Part shown: piece after piece, positions 41,584 to 51,010 of the stretch
Layout of the letters: every line of letters begins with the position of its first letter
Numbering within the stretch: position 1 is the first letter of the stretch
Source: Dactylonectria macrodidyma
Lineage: Eukaryota > Ascomycota > Sordariomycetes > Hypocreales > Nectriaceae
DNA: 64,000 bases
Direction of reading: 5' to 3'
Assembly: GCA_020744425.1 (NCBI GenBank)
Contig: JAGMUV010000002.1
Span: forward strand, 4,942,501-5,006,500
Made by a program: the position numbers and the translations under genes
The notes under the pieces: generated by a model
The model's input: the letters and a program-made list of their open reading frames with translations, nothing else
The model's database searches: none
Told to the model about the DNA's origin: nothing

Positions 41584-41846
41584 CTATTCAGATTGAATCC
41601 TACTAACGTCATACAGTCTCATTTTGGCAGACCGTGCTTCAGCTGCTGAGGATAGGATGCTGAACACTTGGAGAAATTGGCCTTCAAGCAGGCCTGTCAC
41701 TGCATATACATCAGATTGGACCAGCCAGTAAAGTGAAATTGTGGGGCTTCGGGTGATTATGGAAGAACCGTACGAAACGAAAATAGCTTAGCGCAAAGGC
41801 CCTCTGGGGTGTGTCCCCCCGGGCGAAATAAAATCCATCCATCCAT

Positions 41847-41858
41847 CCATCATCAACC
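41847..41858 (+). repeat. Right target-site duplication of the LINE
   Basis: CCATCATCAACC, same as 36371-36382, directly after the ATCC repeats. Confidence 0.75.
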
Positions 41859-42578
41859 ACACATAGACCGGCCTTCTACGCCAGCGAAGATTTTTATCTG
41901 AAATCGATTAGAATGCACCATTATCTTTCACAAGCCATAATGACTCGTCATGCAAATACAACCGCAGAGAGAGCCTGGCCGCCGTACGAAGAGCCAACTA
42001 GCTACCCTAGAACAGGCCATATTGATCCGGAGTACTATCAAAGAACAGACCCTTGATGCGGCGTTGCATTATCTTATCCAGCTCACATCTCTGTATCGGT
42101 AACCCTTTGTTGCGATCTGGCGCAGGTGCAACGAGCTGAGACCACCACCCGCCGGGGCATCATTAATGATGTGTTTGTCCCATGGAGTGGGATACGCTCA
42201 GACTACAAGTATGGGTGTGTGAATTGTCTCTCCTAAAGGGAAAAGTCAATTGACTAATCATGTCCAGCCCCATAGTCGATTCCTTGTCCAATTTGAACAA
42301 AGGTCAAACAGTTTTTTGCCTACCAGAGCCAGCCAAGTGTAAGCCAGCCTCTCTGTCTTTGTCACACCAGTCACCTCTTATTTGACGGGCCGCTTCCTCC
42401 GTAAAGCAGTTGTATAAGGCTGGACTTTGCGAATACCACTTTATCTCAAGTTGAACAAACCCTATTCATCATCGTGGCTTACTCAGACCCAAGACTCTCA
42501 CCACCTAGCCTGGACGAAACAGACCGACCGCAAACTCTCCTTCTCAACCTCGTTTGCAAGCAAGATAATCTCTCCAAC
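41859..42578. other. Region between the LINE and the large orphan gene
   Basis: Contains a 38-codon ORF at about 41939-42055 (start MTRHANTTAERAW) with a plausible look but no splice link that I can prove to the downstream gene. The large gene's frame is already open from 42474 without an ATG before 42579. Promoter and 5' leader of that gene must lie here, now directly next to the LINE tail. Confidence 0.35.
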
Positions 42579-45500
42579 ATGGATGATACCCCACTGTGGC
42601 AGCGTAGATCCCAATCGGCATGGCTGGGTAAAGACAAGAGGAAGTTTGACCCTAGCCACGAACAAGGTCGCGATGCACACCTCTGGCACTATCATCAGCA
42701 AACCATGAGACAGGGTGATGGTAGATTACTGCCTCATGGTATAGAAATGGTTGAAGAATATAATTATGGTCTATATTCGATGTACCCCCCAGTCGATCCA
42801 ACCTTGTCCATGTCCAACTTCAAAAAACACATGCAAAAGCATTCGGAGTTGACCTGTGGAAAATGGAGAGAGTTGAATGGATTGGTTATTGCTCACGAGC
42901 GGGAGATACAGGATGCAGTCCTTAAGCTCAGCGAAGAGAAGGACTCTCATCATATCGAGGCTCTTCTCAAGAAGGCCTGGAGGACGACGAGGGATGACTA
43001 CAACAAACATCAAGCGACTGAGCCTCAAGGCATCCTGCCTGGATTCCGCCTGGATCCGAACGGAGAAATTTCCAATTCCCATGCCAGCGATCTTGACAAC
43101 TTTAACTTGGACTTTCTCAACATCGTGGAAGGAGGCGAATGCATCACGTATTACCCCTTCTACCGCAACGGTGCTAACTACCTGGACGATCCCTACATGC
43201 TCCACACAGATCACCCATGGCCAGACGTTCCGGAGCCTCCTCGTCAGGTGGGTACCAAGGTCGCGTATAACATCGACGTTCGAAAGCACGCGGAGCGCGT
43301 CAGAGCCAGCTATCTAGTGCCTCACATCAACTTGGCCGACCTGACAAATCCGCTGAACCTCGTCACTTTCATCCACCATCGTGCAAGGTTGACCCCTCAC
43401 AAGTTCGCGCGGCTGGATTCTGACCTCATGCATGTGGGAAAGATGTCGCATATTCTCGCCGGCGCTTACACGCCGTTCACGATGATCTCATCCAGCGACG
43501 ATCACCTCTTCGATTCTAGACCTCACTTAGGCATAACTACTTGGACGGGGTCCCGCGACCGACACTTCGACGCCAAAACCAAAGACGAGATAAATCATTT
43601 TAGAGACATGTATGATGCGGGCCATGTAACCGGAACCATAGATGCCTGGCTGGTTATGCAGTCACAGGCCATCGCGTATTCGTTCTTGTCAAATCTTTGC
43701 AAAGACTTAATTCCCCTCGCGCGAGCACAAATACCTAGCGAAGCTCTCCCAAAGCTGACGGAAACTCAAGCTCTGCAGAGGATTAAAGTTCTCAAACCAT
43801 ATGCCGGACCCGAACAATGGCAGGATCTCCCCTCGCTGCGCCAGTATGAGCCGTTGCCCGACCGCCTTGACATCGATCGGTTTCTGCCAACGCTTGAGTC
43901 AAAGATGGAAGAGGCAGAGACTCATCTGTCAAGGATCTTCGACGAGCCGGATTACTTTCTAGAAGCTGTCATGGACCAGAAGCGACATCACCCATCTAAC
44001 CTCAACGTAGATTATGGTGACACCCCAGGCAAACATATGGCTGCTTATGATCGAAAACACATGCGTCAAGAGCTGTACTACGACCTGGTCAGGAGTGTGT
44101 TGAGAAGAGCAGTGTTTGGTGCGTTCATATGGTCCCTTGTCAAGGACAATCTACTCTTATTCGAAGCAACCTCTCAATGGGGTCCAGATGATCTGGTGAG
44201 CGCATACTTGGACCGTGTGAAAGTAGGCAAACCGGCCGAAGAGAAATTGCGTACAAGGCCGCTCCCAGAGCTACCTGGAGACTACAACGACGACCTCGGT
44301 GAGCCTGTCCGAAACGAAGAAATTGCGGAGGAGACAGAAAAAACTACGGAAGAGGAAGAACAGGCTTCTAAGCCCAAGGAAAACGAACTAAGGGATATAT
44401 TTATTAGTAACGTCCAAAGGCTCAGCTACGTCATTAGATACTGTGCTCTCCTCTTCCTCAAGGAGTTCTCGTCCAAGTTGATGCATGCTTCGTACGAGCC
44501 AATGCAACAACTCTACAGCAGGATATCTCGCCCAACTGACTTAGACCTCTCCGAGCCGAAACCCGTGGACCCTGATAAACCCCACGTGAAGGACATCAAA
44601 AGAACTACGTTGCCGAGGGGTCTCTATACAGCAGGTGACTCCTGTGCGCAGCCCACCCGGACAACGCTTCACGTCGAACATGACGACTTGCAGCTGATTG
44701 TGGGCGAACTGATCAACAACTTCATCGCCAACTACAAGGTTTCTCTATTTGTCGGCGTGCGAAAAGCGACTGCTCGGCTACAGCGATATCTGGACGACTG
44801 CGACGACGACGAGACGTCGCGTATTTTTACTCCCCTCGTGGCAGATACTATCGATAGCCTCGACGTGCTGGCCGAGATAGCCCAGTATGTGAGTGACTTC
44901 TGTGGGCTTTCTGCTCAGATTGAAAGCCACTTTGAGGAGATGGTTTCTGCGGGTTGCCATAACTTTTCGATCGACCTGCTGGCGTTTGACGAGTTCCCGT
45001 ACGAGGGCGCGGGTAGGATCCCAGGCAAGAGGCTCGAGCGCATCGTCAAGTTCCTCGAAGAGGCACAGGGCTTTGATACGAAGGTGACCATCACTATCGG
45101 GCAAGCCCGTGGAGACCTGAAGCGCATCGGTGCGTCTCTGTTGTGTCGGATGATTGTGCCCATGAACAAGGAAACCTACAACCGTGCGACAGACGACAGA
45201 CTGAGGAGGCTGGAAGAGATCATGGGGGTGCGAAGGGACCAATACCCGTTCGACCCAAAGGAGAAGCCCATCGATCTCGATATCGAGGACAAGATTGCTC
45301 GTCGAGTTCCTCTGACTACGTGGCGTGGCGTGAACAAGGCTCTTAAGAAGGAAACACTGAGGAGAAGAAAGGAGAGAAAGGAGAGAAATCAACAGACTGA
45401 TAAGACGTTCAACCAGCCCGTGCTAGATGAAATACGTCGACGAAAGCTCTTGAAGGATCGACAGGATAAGGAGAATGACCGCAGACGGCGGTTGCAGCTG

Positions 45501-46187
45501 CGGCGCAAGGGGAGGTGGAATCGGCGTCAGGCTGAGGCAGCTCAAGCGGGCAATACAGAGGACGATGATGCGATGGACAATGAGGCAGAGGAAGACCTGG
45601 TGGAAGCTGTACACCAGTTCGACATCCAAGCCCAGGCATCAATGCCCCAGACGCCGCCTCAGCAGCACGTCCTTCCTCCGGTACCTGAGACGCCACCTCA
45701 GCCGGAAAGGCAGCCTCTGTTACACCAGTCACCCCCGCAAGCGCGTCCGCTGCCTCCGATGCCCCGCGCGCAACGGCCGCTCCCGCCGGCGCCGCCGATC
45801 CGGCAGCCCCACACGCAGCCCCGGGCGTCGAACTTGGCGCCGGACGACATGCCCAAGGCGCCGCTGAACAAGCGGATCTGGAAGACACTGGGTGCTGTCT
45901 TCGGCATCGATGACGACAGGGTGTCGTGGGAGGCGCTGGTGCGTGCCATGAACACGCTCGGGTACCGCGAGCAGGGCCGTGGAGGCAGTCACGGCGTGTT
46001 CCTGCGGACATCGGCATGCCGTTGGCCGGAGGGTGTGCTGGCTAAGGGCCGTAATATCCAGCTGGCGCGGAATCATGAGGGTGGTCACTCGGGGGCTGCT
46101 CGAGGTAAGACCAAGGACTGGGGCATGAGGCTTGGGCAGAGGGGCTTGACATGGGATTTCATTTGTGAGTGGTGTCAACTAAAGTGA
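42579..46187 (+). CDS. Large orphan protein with HicA-like C-terminal domain
   Basis: A single exon of 1202 residues from the first ATG; the frame is open 105 bases further upstream, so an upstream exon is possible. The N-terminal two thirds are mostly helical and hydrophilic with no named domain. Conserved-looking blocks include LVTFIHHRARLTPHKFARLD and DAWLVMQSQAIAYSFLSNLC. An acidic Glu-rich insert lies near 600. From about 955 a very basic coiled region (LRRRKERKERNQQ, RRRKLLKDRQDKENDRRRR) is followed by a Pro/Gln-rich linker (about 1045-1095). The final segment (about 1115-1200) reads VSWEALVRAMNTLGY, GRGGSHGVFLR with His1138, then NIQLARNHEGGHSG, the order of features of HicA-type dsRBD-fold domains. 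I recall large fungal proteins of unknown function with similar endings. The role is unknown; RNA binding by the tail is inference. Confidence 0.75.
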   Translation: MDDTPLWQRRSQSAWLGKDKRKFDPSHEQGRDAHLWHYHQQTMRQGDGRLLPHGIEMVEEYNYGLYSMYPPVDPTLSMSNFKKHMQKHSELTCGKWRELNGLVIAHEREIQDAVLKLSEEKDSHHIEALLKKAWRTTRDDYNKHQATEPQGILPGFRLDPNGEISNSHASDLDNFNLDFLNIVEGGECITYYPFYRNGANYLDDPYMLHTDHPWPDVPEPPRQVGTKVAYNIDVRKHAERVRASYLVPHINLADLTNPLNLVTFIHHRARLTPHKFARLDSDLMHVGKMSHILAGAYTPFTMISSSDDHLFDSRPHLGITTWTGSRDRHFDAKTKDEINHFRDMYDAGHVTGTIDAWLVMQSQAIAYSFLSNLCKDLIPLARAQIPSEALPKLTETQALQRIKVLKPYAGPEQWQDLPSLRQYEPLPDRLDIDRFLPTLESKMEEAETHLSRIFDEPDYFLEAVMDQKRHHPSNLNVDYGDTPGKHMAAYDRKHMRQELYYDLVRSVLRRAVFGAFIWSLVKDNLLLFEATSQWGPDDLVSAYLDRVKVGKPAEEKLRTRPLPELPGDYNDDLGEPVRNEEIAEETEKTTEEEEQASKPKENELRDIFISNVQRLSYVIRYCALLFLKEFSSKLMHASYEPMQQLYSRISRPTDLDLSEPKPVDPDKPHVKDIKRTTLPRGLYTAGDSCAQPTRTTLHVEHDDLQLIVGELINNFIANYKVSLFVGVRKATARLQRYLDDCDDDETSRIFTPLVADTIDSLDVLAEIAQYVSDFCGLSAQIESHFEEMVSAGCHNFSIDLLAFDEFPYEGAGRIPGKRLERIVKFLEEAQGFDTKVTITIGQARGDLKRIGASLLCRMIVPMNKETYNRATDDRLRRLEEIMGVRRDQYPFDPKEKPIDLDIEDKIARRVPLTTWRGVNKALKKETLRRRKERKERNQQTDKTFNQPVLDEIRRRKLLKDRQDKENDRRRRLQLRRKGRWNRRQAEAAQAGNTEDDDAMDNEAEEDLVEAVHQFDIQAQASMPQTPPQQHVLPPVPETPPQPERQPLLHQSPPQARPLPPMPRAQRPLPPAPPIRQPHTQPRASNLAPDDMPKAPLNKRIWKTLGAVFGIDDDRVSWEALVRAMNTLGYREQGRGGSHGVFLRTSACRWPEGVLAKGRNIQLARNHEGGHSGAARGKTKDWGMRLGQRGLTWDFICEWCQLK

Positions 46188-47551
46188 GAAAAGGGGTTTA
46201 GAGGTGTTTTTGCTGTGAGTTCATTGCCTAACTGAGTTGTCTATTTGCTCTCTTTTACGTATATTCGTATATTTTGGTCCTTATTTTAGTAACAGTATGG
46301 CTCTTATCATTTGTTCGTTGGTATTACTTAATGGGTGCCATTGGTTCATGGTGTTATTTTTCTTCCAGAGGCTTGGATATCGATAGTTTCCTCGGTGTAT
46401 TAATGACCAGGAGGATAAAGGTAGGGGAACATGTTGGCAGCTTGTTCAAACCACAGAGGTCTATGATGAGAGTGGCGGGAACCATGCATCCTACTTTTCA
46501 CTAATGCCGTCTTTCGAATCAACACTGAGTCATTCGGCGAAGCTCTCACTATGTGCATTCGGCGTTAAAGATGTCGCATGAGATTGACAAACACAAGACT
46601 GATTAACTTAGACTAGAGGAGAAAGGCAGGGTATTTGTCATCAGTTGCCATGTGGGGCTGAGATGCATCATGATGGCGGCGGCCGCCATCCCGAAAGCCG
46701 GAAGTTGAAGCCGGGGAGGAGGACTCATGACACAATGGGGGAAACTTGATAGCCGCTTTTGGAGTGGCCAATCGAGTCTAGAAAATCGCGACAGAAGGCG
46801 TCTTAAGCTCGTGTTTTCCGTTGGGACGGATAATAATTAGCAATGTCCAACACGGAGCGGGGGCGTGAAACTTGACTCGGCCCGGGGGGTGGTTCAAGGT
46901 TGGTCGCAAAAGAACGCAGCTTTTTAGCTCATCCGATGGGGCAATGATCTCATCCAGGCCATCTGATCCAGACCGTGTAACTCGACATGGCGGGGCAATT
47001 GCTGGTTAGCAAGTTGAAAACGGGTTCCTGGACTCTTCCATAGTGGGCCTTTTTCTTTGCCCATGTCGCGATGGGACCCCCCTCAACTGTTCGGCTTTCT
47101 TCATCTGGTTTCTTCGGGGACCGGCCTCCTCCACCCTGACATCCACGATTCGCTGGACGGGGGCTAGTTATCAGTTTACGTTTACCCCTCTTTGGACCCC
47201 CCTTGCAAGATCGTTGGTGGGGGTAGGAAGGAAGAAGAGGGGAGCTTTTGTTGCAGCCGAGACGTGGAGTGTATGTACTGGAGCAATGTGGGACAACAAG
47301 GTGCTTGACGTCGGTGTTTGGGTTGAATCGAGGCGAGGATTGAAGGTACTGTAACGTGTGCATATTCGTAATCGGTCGGCGAGTTGGTGTGCGTGGACTG
47401 AAAGGGCCATGTATAAAGCTGCATCCCCGGGTGGGTTGGTAGAGAGTTGTTTCCTTGTTTCTCTGATTCACTCTTCTCTCACAACCTAGATACCCCTCCT
47501 CTCCTCTTCATCCACTACGCACAAACACACACACGCACATAACCCACAGCC
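46188..47551. other. Intergenic region with dispersed repeat and CT-rich promoter
   Basis: At 46279-46375 lies the partner of the repeat at 23595-23690. A GC-rich near-palindrome with core GGCGGCCGCC is at about 46672-46690. From about 47090 the DNA alternates G- and CT-rich blocks and ends in a pyrimidine-rich leader and a CACA-rich stretch right before the ATG at 47552, typical of a strong fungal housekeeping promoter. No gene seen. Confidence 0.45.
46279..46375 (+). repeat. Dispersed repeat copy downstream of the large orphan gene
   Basis: Similar in order and spacing of words to 23595-23690 (about three quarters identical by eye), starting some 90 bases after the stop of the 1202-aa gene. 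Confidence 0.5.
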
Positions 47552-48774
47552 ATGTCTTTCGGACGAACCGCTACCCTCAACTCGGGCCACAAGATCCCCC
47601 TGCTGGGCTACGGCACCTGGCAGTCTGCGCCTGGTGAGGTCGGCGCAGGCGTGTACGAGGCACTAAAGGCCGGCTACCGCCACTTGGACCTGGCCAAGAT
47701 CTACCAGAACCAGCGCGAGGTGGGCGAGGGCATCAAGAAGGCCCTCGCAGAGGTCCCCGGCCTGAAGCGCGAGGACATCTTCATCACCTCCAAGCTGTGG
47801 AACAACAACCACGAGCCCGAGAAGGTTGAGGCTGCTCTTGACGACACGCTGGAGGAGCTCGGCTTGGATTATCTTGACGTGAGTGAGAAGAAGTGGCTCA
47901 ATTTATGAATATGTAACTGACAGAATGTTTCTTCAGCTTTACCTTATCCACTGGCCTGTTGCCTTCCAGCCCGGAGATGCTCTCTTCCCCAAGGCCACTC
48001 CCGAGAGCAATGAGGTCCTGCTGAACCGCAATGTTTCCATTTCCGCTACCTGGAAGGGTGAGTGCTCTTCCTATCCTATTAACTACCACAACTAACACAA
48101 CAACTAGCCGTGACCCAACTGCCCAAGACCAAGACCCGCTCCGTCGGTGTCTCCAACTTTTCCATTGAGCACGTAAGTCGCTCTCTCTGTCAAGGTATCT
48201 CGAAACACCAAGACTAAACCCATAACAGCTCGAGACCGTCATCGCCGAGACCGGCGTCGTTCCCGCCATCAACCAAGTCGAGCGCCACCCTCGCCTGCCT
48301 AACCTTCCCCTGGTCGAGTACCTGGCCAAGAAGGGCATCATCCTGACTGCCTACTCGGCCTTTGGCAACAACTCGCTCGGCCTGCCGCTGCTCGTCGCCA
48401 CGCCCGAGGTCAAGGCCATTGCCGAGCGCCTCTCGACCGCCCAGGGCAAGACCGTCACGCCCGCGCAGGTCATCCTCGCCTGGTCGCAGATCGGTGGCCA
48501 CGCCGTTATCCCCAAGTCCGTCACCGCCTCGCGCATTCGCGAGAACTTCCAGGAGGTTGAGCTCGACGATGAGGCTGTCCAGGCCCTGGCCAAGCTCGGC
48601 GACGAGCCCAAGCGCTTTAACATTCCTCTCAACTGTACGTTTTTTTTAAGCCATGTCTTTGAGGAAGAGGAAATAAGAGACTAATATTGTTGTGTAGACA
48701 AGCCCAAGTGGGACATTGACATCTTCGGCGATGAGCAGGAAAAGGCCGCCACCAACCAGGTCATCCAGAAGTAA
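47552..48774 (+). CDS. gld1: Aldo-keto reductase, L-glyceraldehyde reductase / glycerol dehydrogenase type
   Basis: Five exons, 47552-47878, 47937-48057, 48108-48172, 48229-48634 and 48698-48774, give 331 residues. The NADPH-dependent (beta/alpha)8 enzyme reduces small aldehydes. The full catalytic tetrad is present: Asp46 and Tyr51 ([13 protein letters not shown]), Lys81 (ITSKLWN) and His114 (LIHWPVAF). [20 protein letters not shown] and [13 protein letters not shown] are the usual substrate and cofactor segments. The start ([27 protein letters not shown] split over 5-31) and the end ([16 protein letters not shown]) match my memory of the fungal GLD1 group, which acts in D-galacturonate and glycerol metabolism. 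The exact substrate is not proven by sequence. The promoter is pyrimidine-rich, which suggests good expression. It converges with MET8. Confidence 0.92.
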
Positions 48775-49356
48775 AGAGTAAAAATAACGAACCAGCATGA
48801 CGGATAAAAACTAGCTACGACATAGAATGGCGATAGGTTTGCCTACTACACGAGCATCACGAATAGCTGCGAATTAGCAGCATATAATAGAGATACAAAT
48901 TCCACTGGAACTTGAGTTCACCACTGAGGCCGGGAGAAACCAAAACTAGTTGTGACGTCTTCGCAATGCCATTCCCTCTTCCAGGCAGCCGATTAGAGAA
49001 AGCAAAAATGTCAACTCCAATTAGAATCATGCCGCTTTTCAAACTACCCTGGTGATCCCTGATGATCCCGACACACACAATCGATGTGTACAAGTTGACT
49101 GCCATCTGCATTGACGCCTTTCCCCTCTTCTGAGGTATCACAACAAGTCTTTCAGCACGCTCCACACCTCGCACATACAGCACGATATAACAACAGACAT
49201 ATATCCCCTGTTCGCCTGTCGGGAAGGCGCAACAATATTCTCCAAGCGCTAATATGCTCCGTGCCCGAAATCATTCATCATTTGTACAATGCGCATCGAC
49301 CTGTTGCGCATAGAGCTGCCGCTCTCCGTGTCTGCCTTTTCGAGTGGGGTTATGAC
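48775..49356. other. Convergent 3' flanks of the reductase and MET8
   Basis: 582 bases of mixed composition with no gene-like ORF. They hold the 3' UTRs of both neighbours. Confidence 0.45.
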
Positions 49357-50393
49357 TTAGGCTCCCACGCTGAAACCGAAGGAACCGTCGAAAACGTCGA
49401 GCTTCTTGACATCGTTGCCTCCGCGGAGGGCCATCAAGACATCCATGGAGGGGACCTTGTTGGCAGGGTAGAAAAGGAGAACGTTGTCCATGTCTTCTTC
49501 GGTGAGGCCGCACATTTCCTCCCACGAGTAAGTGTCGCTGACCTTGGACATCCTGCGATAAGACCGATGGTTAGCATGGTATTCTTGCAAAGTTTCTTCG
49601 AGGTTGCTGCTCACCAGAGCATGCGCTTGGGACCGTCCTCGGGCCTCGGGGCCGCCTTCCTCAGCTTGACACGCAGCTGGCCAATGGTCTCGATGGCGTT
49701 TCCGGCATTCTTGGGCAGTTGCTTGGCGATGAACTGGCGGATGGCGGCGGCTAAGCGAGGTCCCTTGCCGTTGGTGCTGACCATGATCTGCAGGGGGCCA
49801 TCGCGATGGATGCTGCCAAAGTAAAAATCGCACTCGGGGGGCACGTCGGCGATGTTGGCGGGGATGCGGCGCTCCTTGCACAGGCGCCAGACGACGCTGG
49901 AGGCGGCCGGGTCGTCGATGGCCACGAGAACCATGTCGGCACCGTCGAGGTCGCGAGGTTCAAAGACGCGGTCGACGTGGACGACTTGCCGCTCGGCGAT
50001 GCGGAAGGCTACTTCATCGTTGAGGCCTGACTTGGGCGATACGACCGTCACGCGGGCGTCGGCGTTGAGGCAGTTGAGGATTCGACCGGCGGCGACCTGT
50101 TATCAGTCTTACTATTAGCCTTGAAGAGAGGTCGAGGTCGAGGTCGTGGTGAGGTGACGAGGATGAGGGCATTCGGAAGGGGGTGCTTCGCTGTGCTGGC
50201 TGGCTGCCGGTGGATTGGTGCCGGTCGGACTTCGTCGTCGGCTCGTGATCCATCTGCTTGTGATTCTTCTCCCAACAATGTCTCATGACGTACGTACCTC
50301 ACCACCGCCTACGACGAGCACCTTCTTGCCCTTGATCTGCCATGCCAGAATCAAGCTGCCTCCGGGCTGCACAGGAGGATACGACTTGGCCAT
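49357..50393 (-). CDS. MET8: Siroheme synthase Met8 (precorrin-2 dehydrogenase / sirohydrochlorin ferrochelatase)
   Basis: Three exons, 50393-50298, 50096-49615 and 49552-49357 (first intron 201 nt, second 62 nt), give 257 residues, close to the 274 of yeast Met8p. The enzyme oxidises precorrin-2 with NAD and inserts iron to make siroheme for sulfite and nitrite reductases. The Rossmann loop VLVVGGGEVAAGRIL (25-39) spans the first exon junction, which supports that splice. Asp116 in NIADVPPECDFYFGS corresponds by context to the catalytic Asp of yeast Met8p. IHRDGPLQIMVSTNGKGPRLAAAIR is the family's dimer/active-site segment. The short third exon (from RMLWMSKVSDTYSWEEMCGL) completes the helical C-terminal domain. 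Divergent from PEP7 over 617 bases. Confidence 0.92.
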
Positions 50394-51010
50394 CGTTTTT
50401 GGAGTTGTAATGTGTTGAAGTTTGAGGGAGAATGGGGTATCGGTTCACCATTCAAGGGGAGCCAAGCATGGCCGAGGAGATGGTTAGTTCGCATACAATT
50501 TATTATTAGCATTGACCGGACCCCTGGCTGGTCCTCTCATGGTTGGCTGGGCTGGTACAGGCCTGGGCCTTTGAACTTTTTTTGCTTCTGACACCTGGGT
50601 GCAGGGTTAGGGTTACGATAAGAAGCCAGACTTTTGGGGACGGGAAGCGATAAGACTTGGCTGCTTTCGGGGGAGCGCATTCAGAGCGCCGTGCTGGGAA
50701 TCGGGGCTCCGCACGATACACTGTGACCTCATTTCCTCCAGCGAGGCCAGCGCTTACGCAAGTACCTCTTTATCGATAGATGCCATTCCTTCCAGAACTG
50801 CTGGTCACTGTTCATCCAGCCGTTCTCGAACCCTGGCCTGGACCGTCGTCGTCGTCTGCCATCTCTCCCGCCTCCATTTCGACCCTGCCATTCTGCCAGC
50901 CATCGGTGGTTTGCAGCTCGCGGCCGAGTTCGACCAAGCGCTGGTCGTTCTCAGCCTATCTCAGCCTCACCACTTCCTAAAAGAAACAGTGAGCATCGCC
51001 ATCGCCCATC
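50394..51010. other. Divergent promoter region between MET8 and PEP7
   Basis: 617 bases. AT-rich near 50490-50510, otherwise mixed, with a CT-rich leader before the PEP7 ATG (about 50830-50900). No gene or distinct element recognised. Confidence 0.4.

Larger units (their letters stand above)
36383..41846 (+). mobile_element. Full-length LINE retrotransposon (Tad-like clade), 5.5 kb
   Basis: A 118-bp 5' leader, ORF1 (36501-37811), ORF2 (37804-41583), a 3' UTR of about 260 bases and a tail of ATCC repeats (from about 41832) in place of poly(A). Flanked by a 12-bp duplication. Both ORFs are open from end to end, so the copy may be competent or very recently inserted. APE-type endonuclease, reverse transcriptase, RNase H-like region and a terminal Cys/His motif place it with Tad-type fungal LINEs. 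It is inserted 47 bases from the outer duplication of the Mutator-like element, as an independent event. Confidence 0.92.

Noticed and set aside
42474..42578. Start of the large orphan protein at 42474
   Set aside because: The codon there is GTG, not ATG; the first in-frame ATG is 42579. An upstream exon remains possible.
44778..46178. Minus-strand ORFs of 149-204 codons within the large orphan gene
   Set aside because: Shadows of a 3.6-kb coding frame; no motifs of their own.
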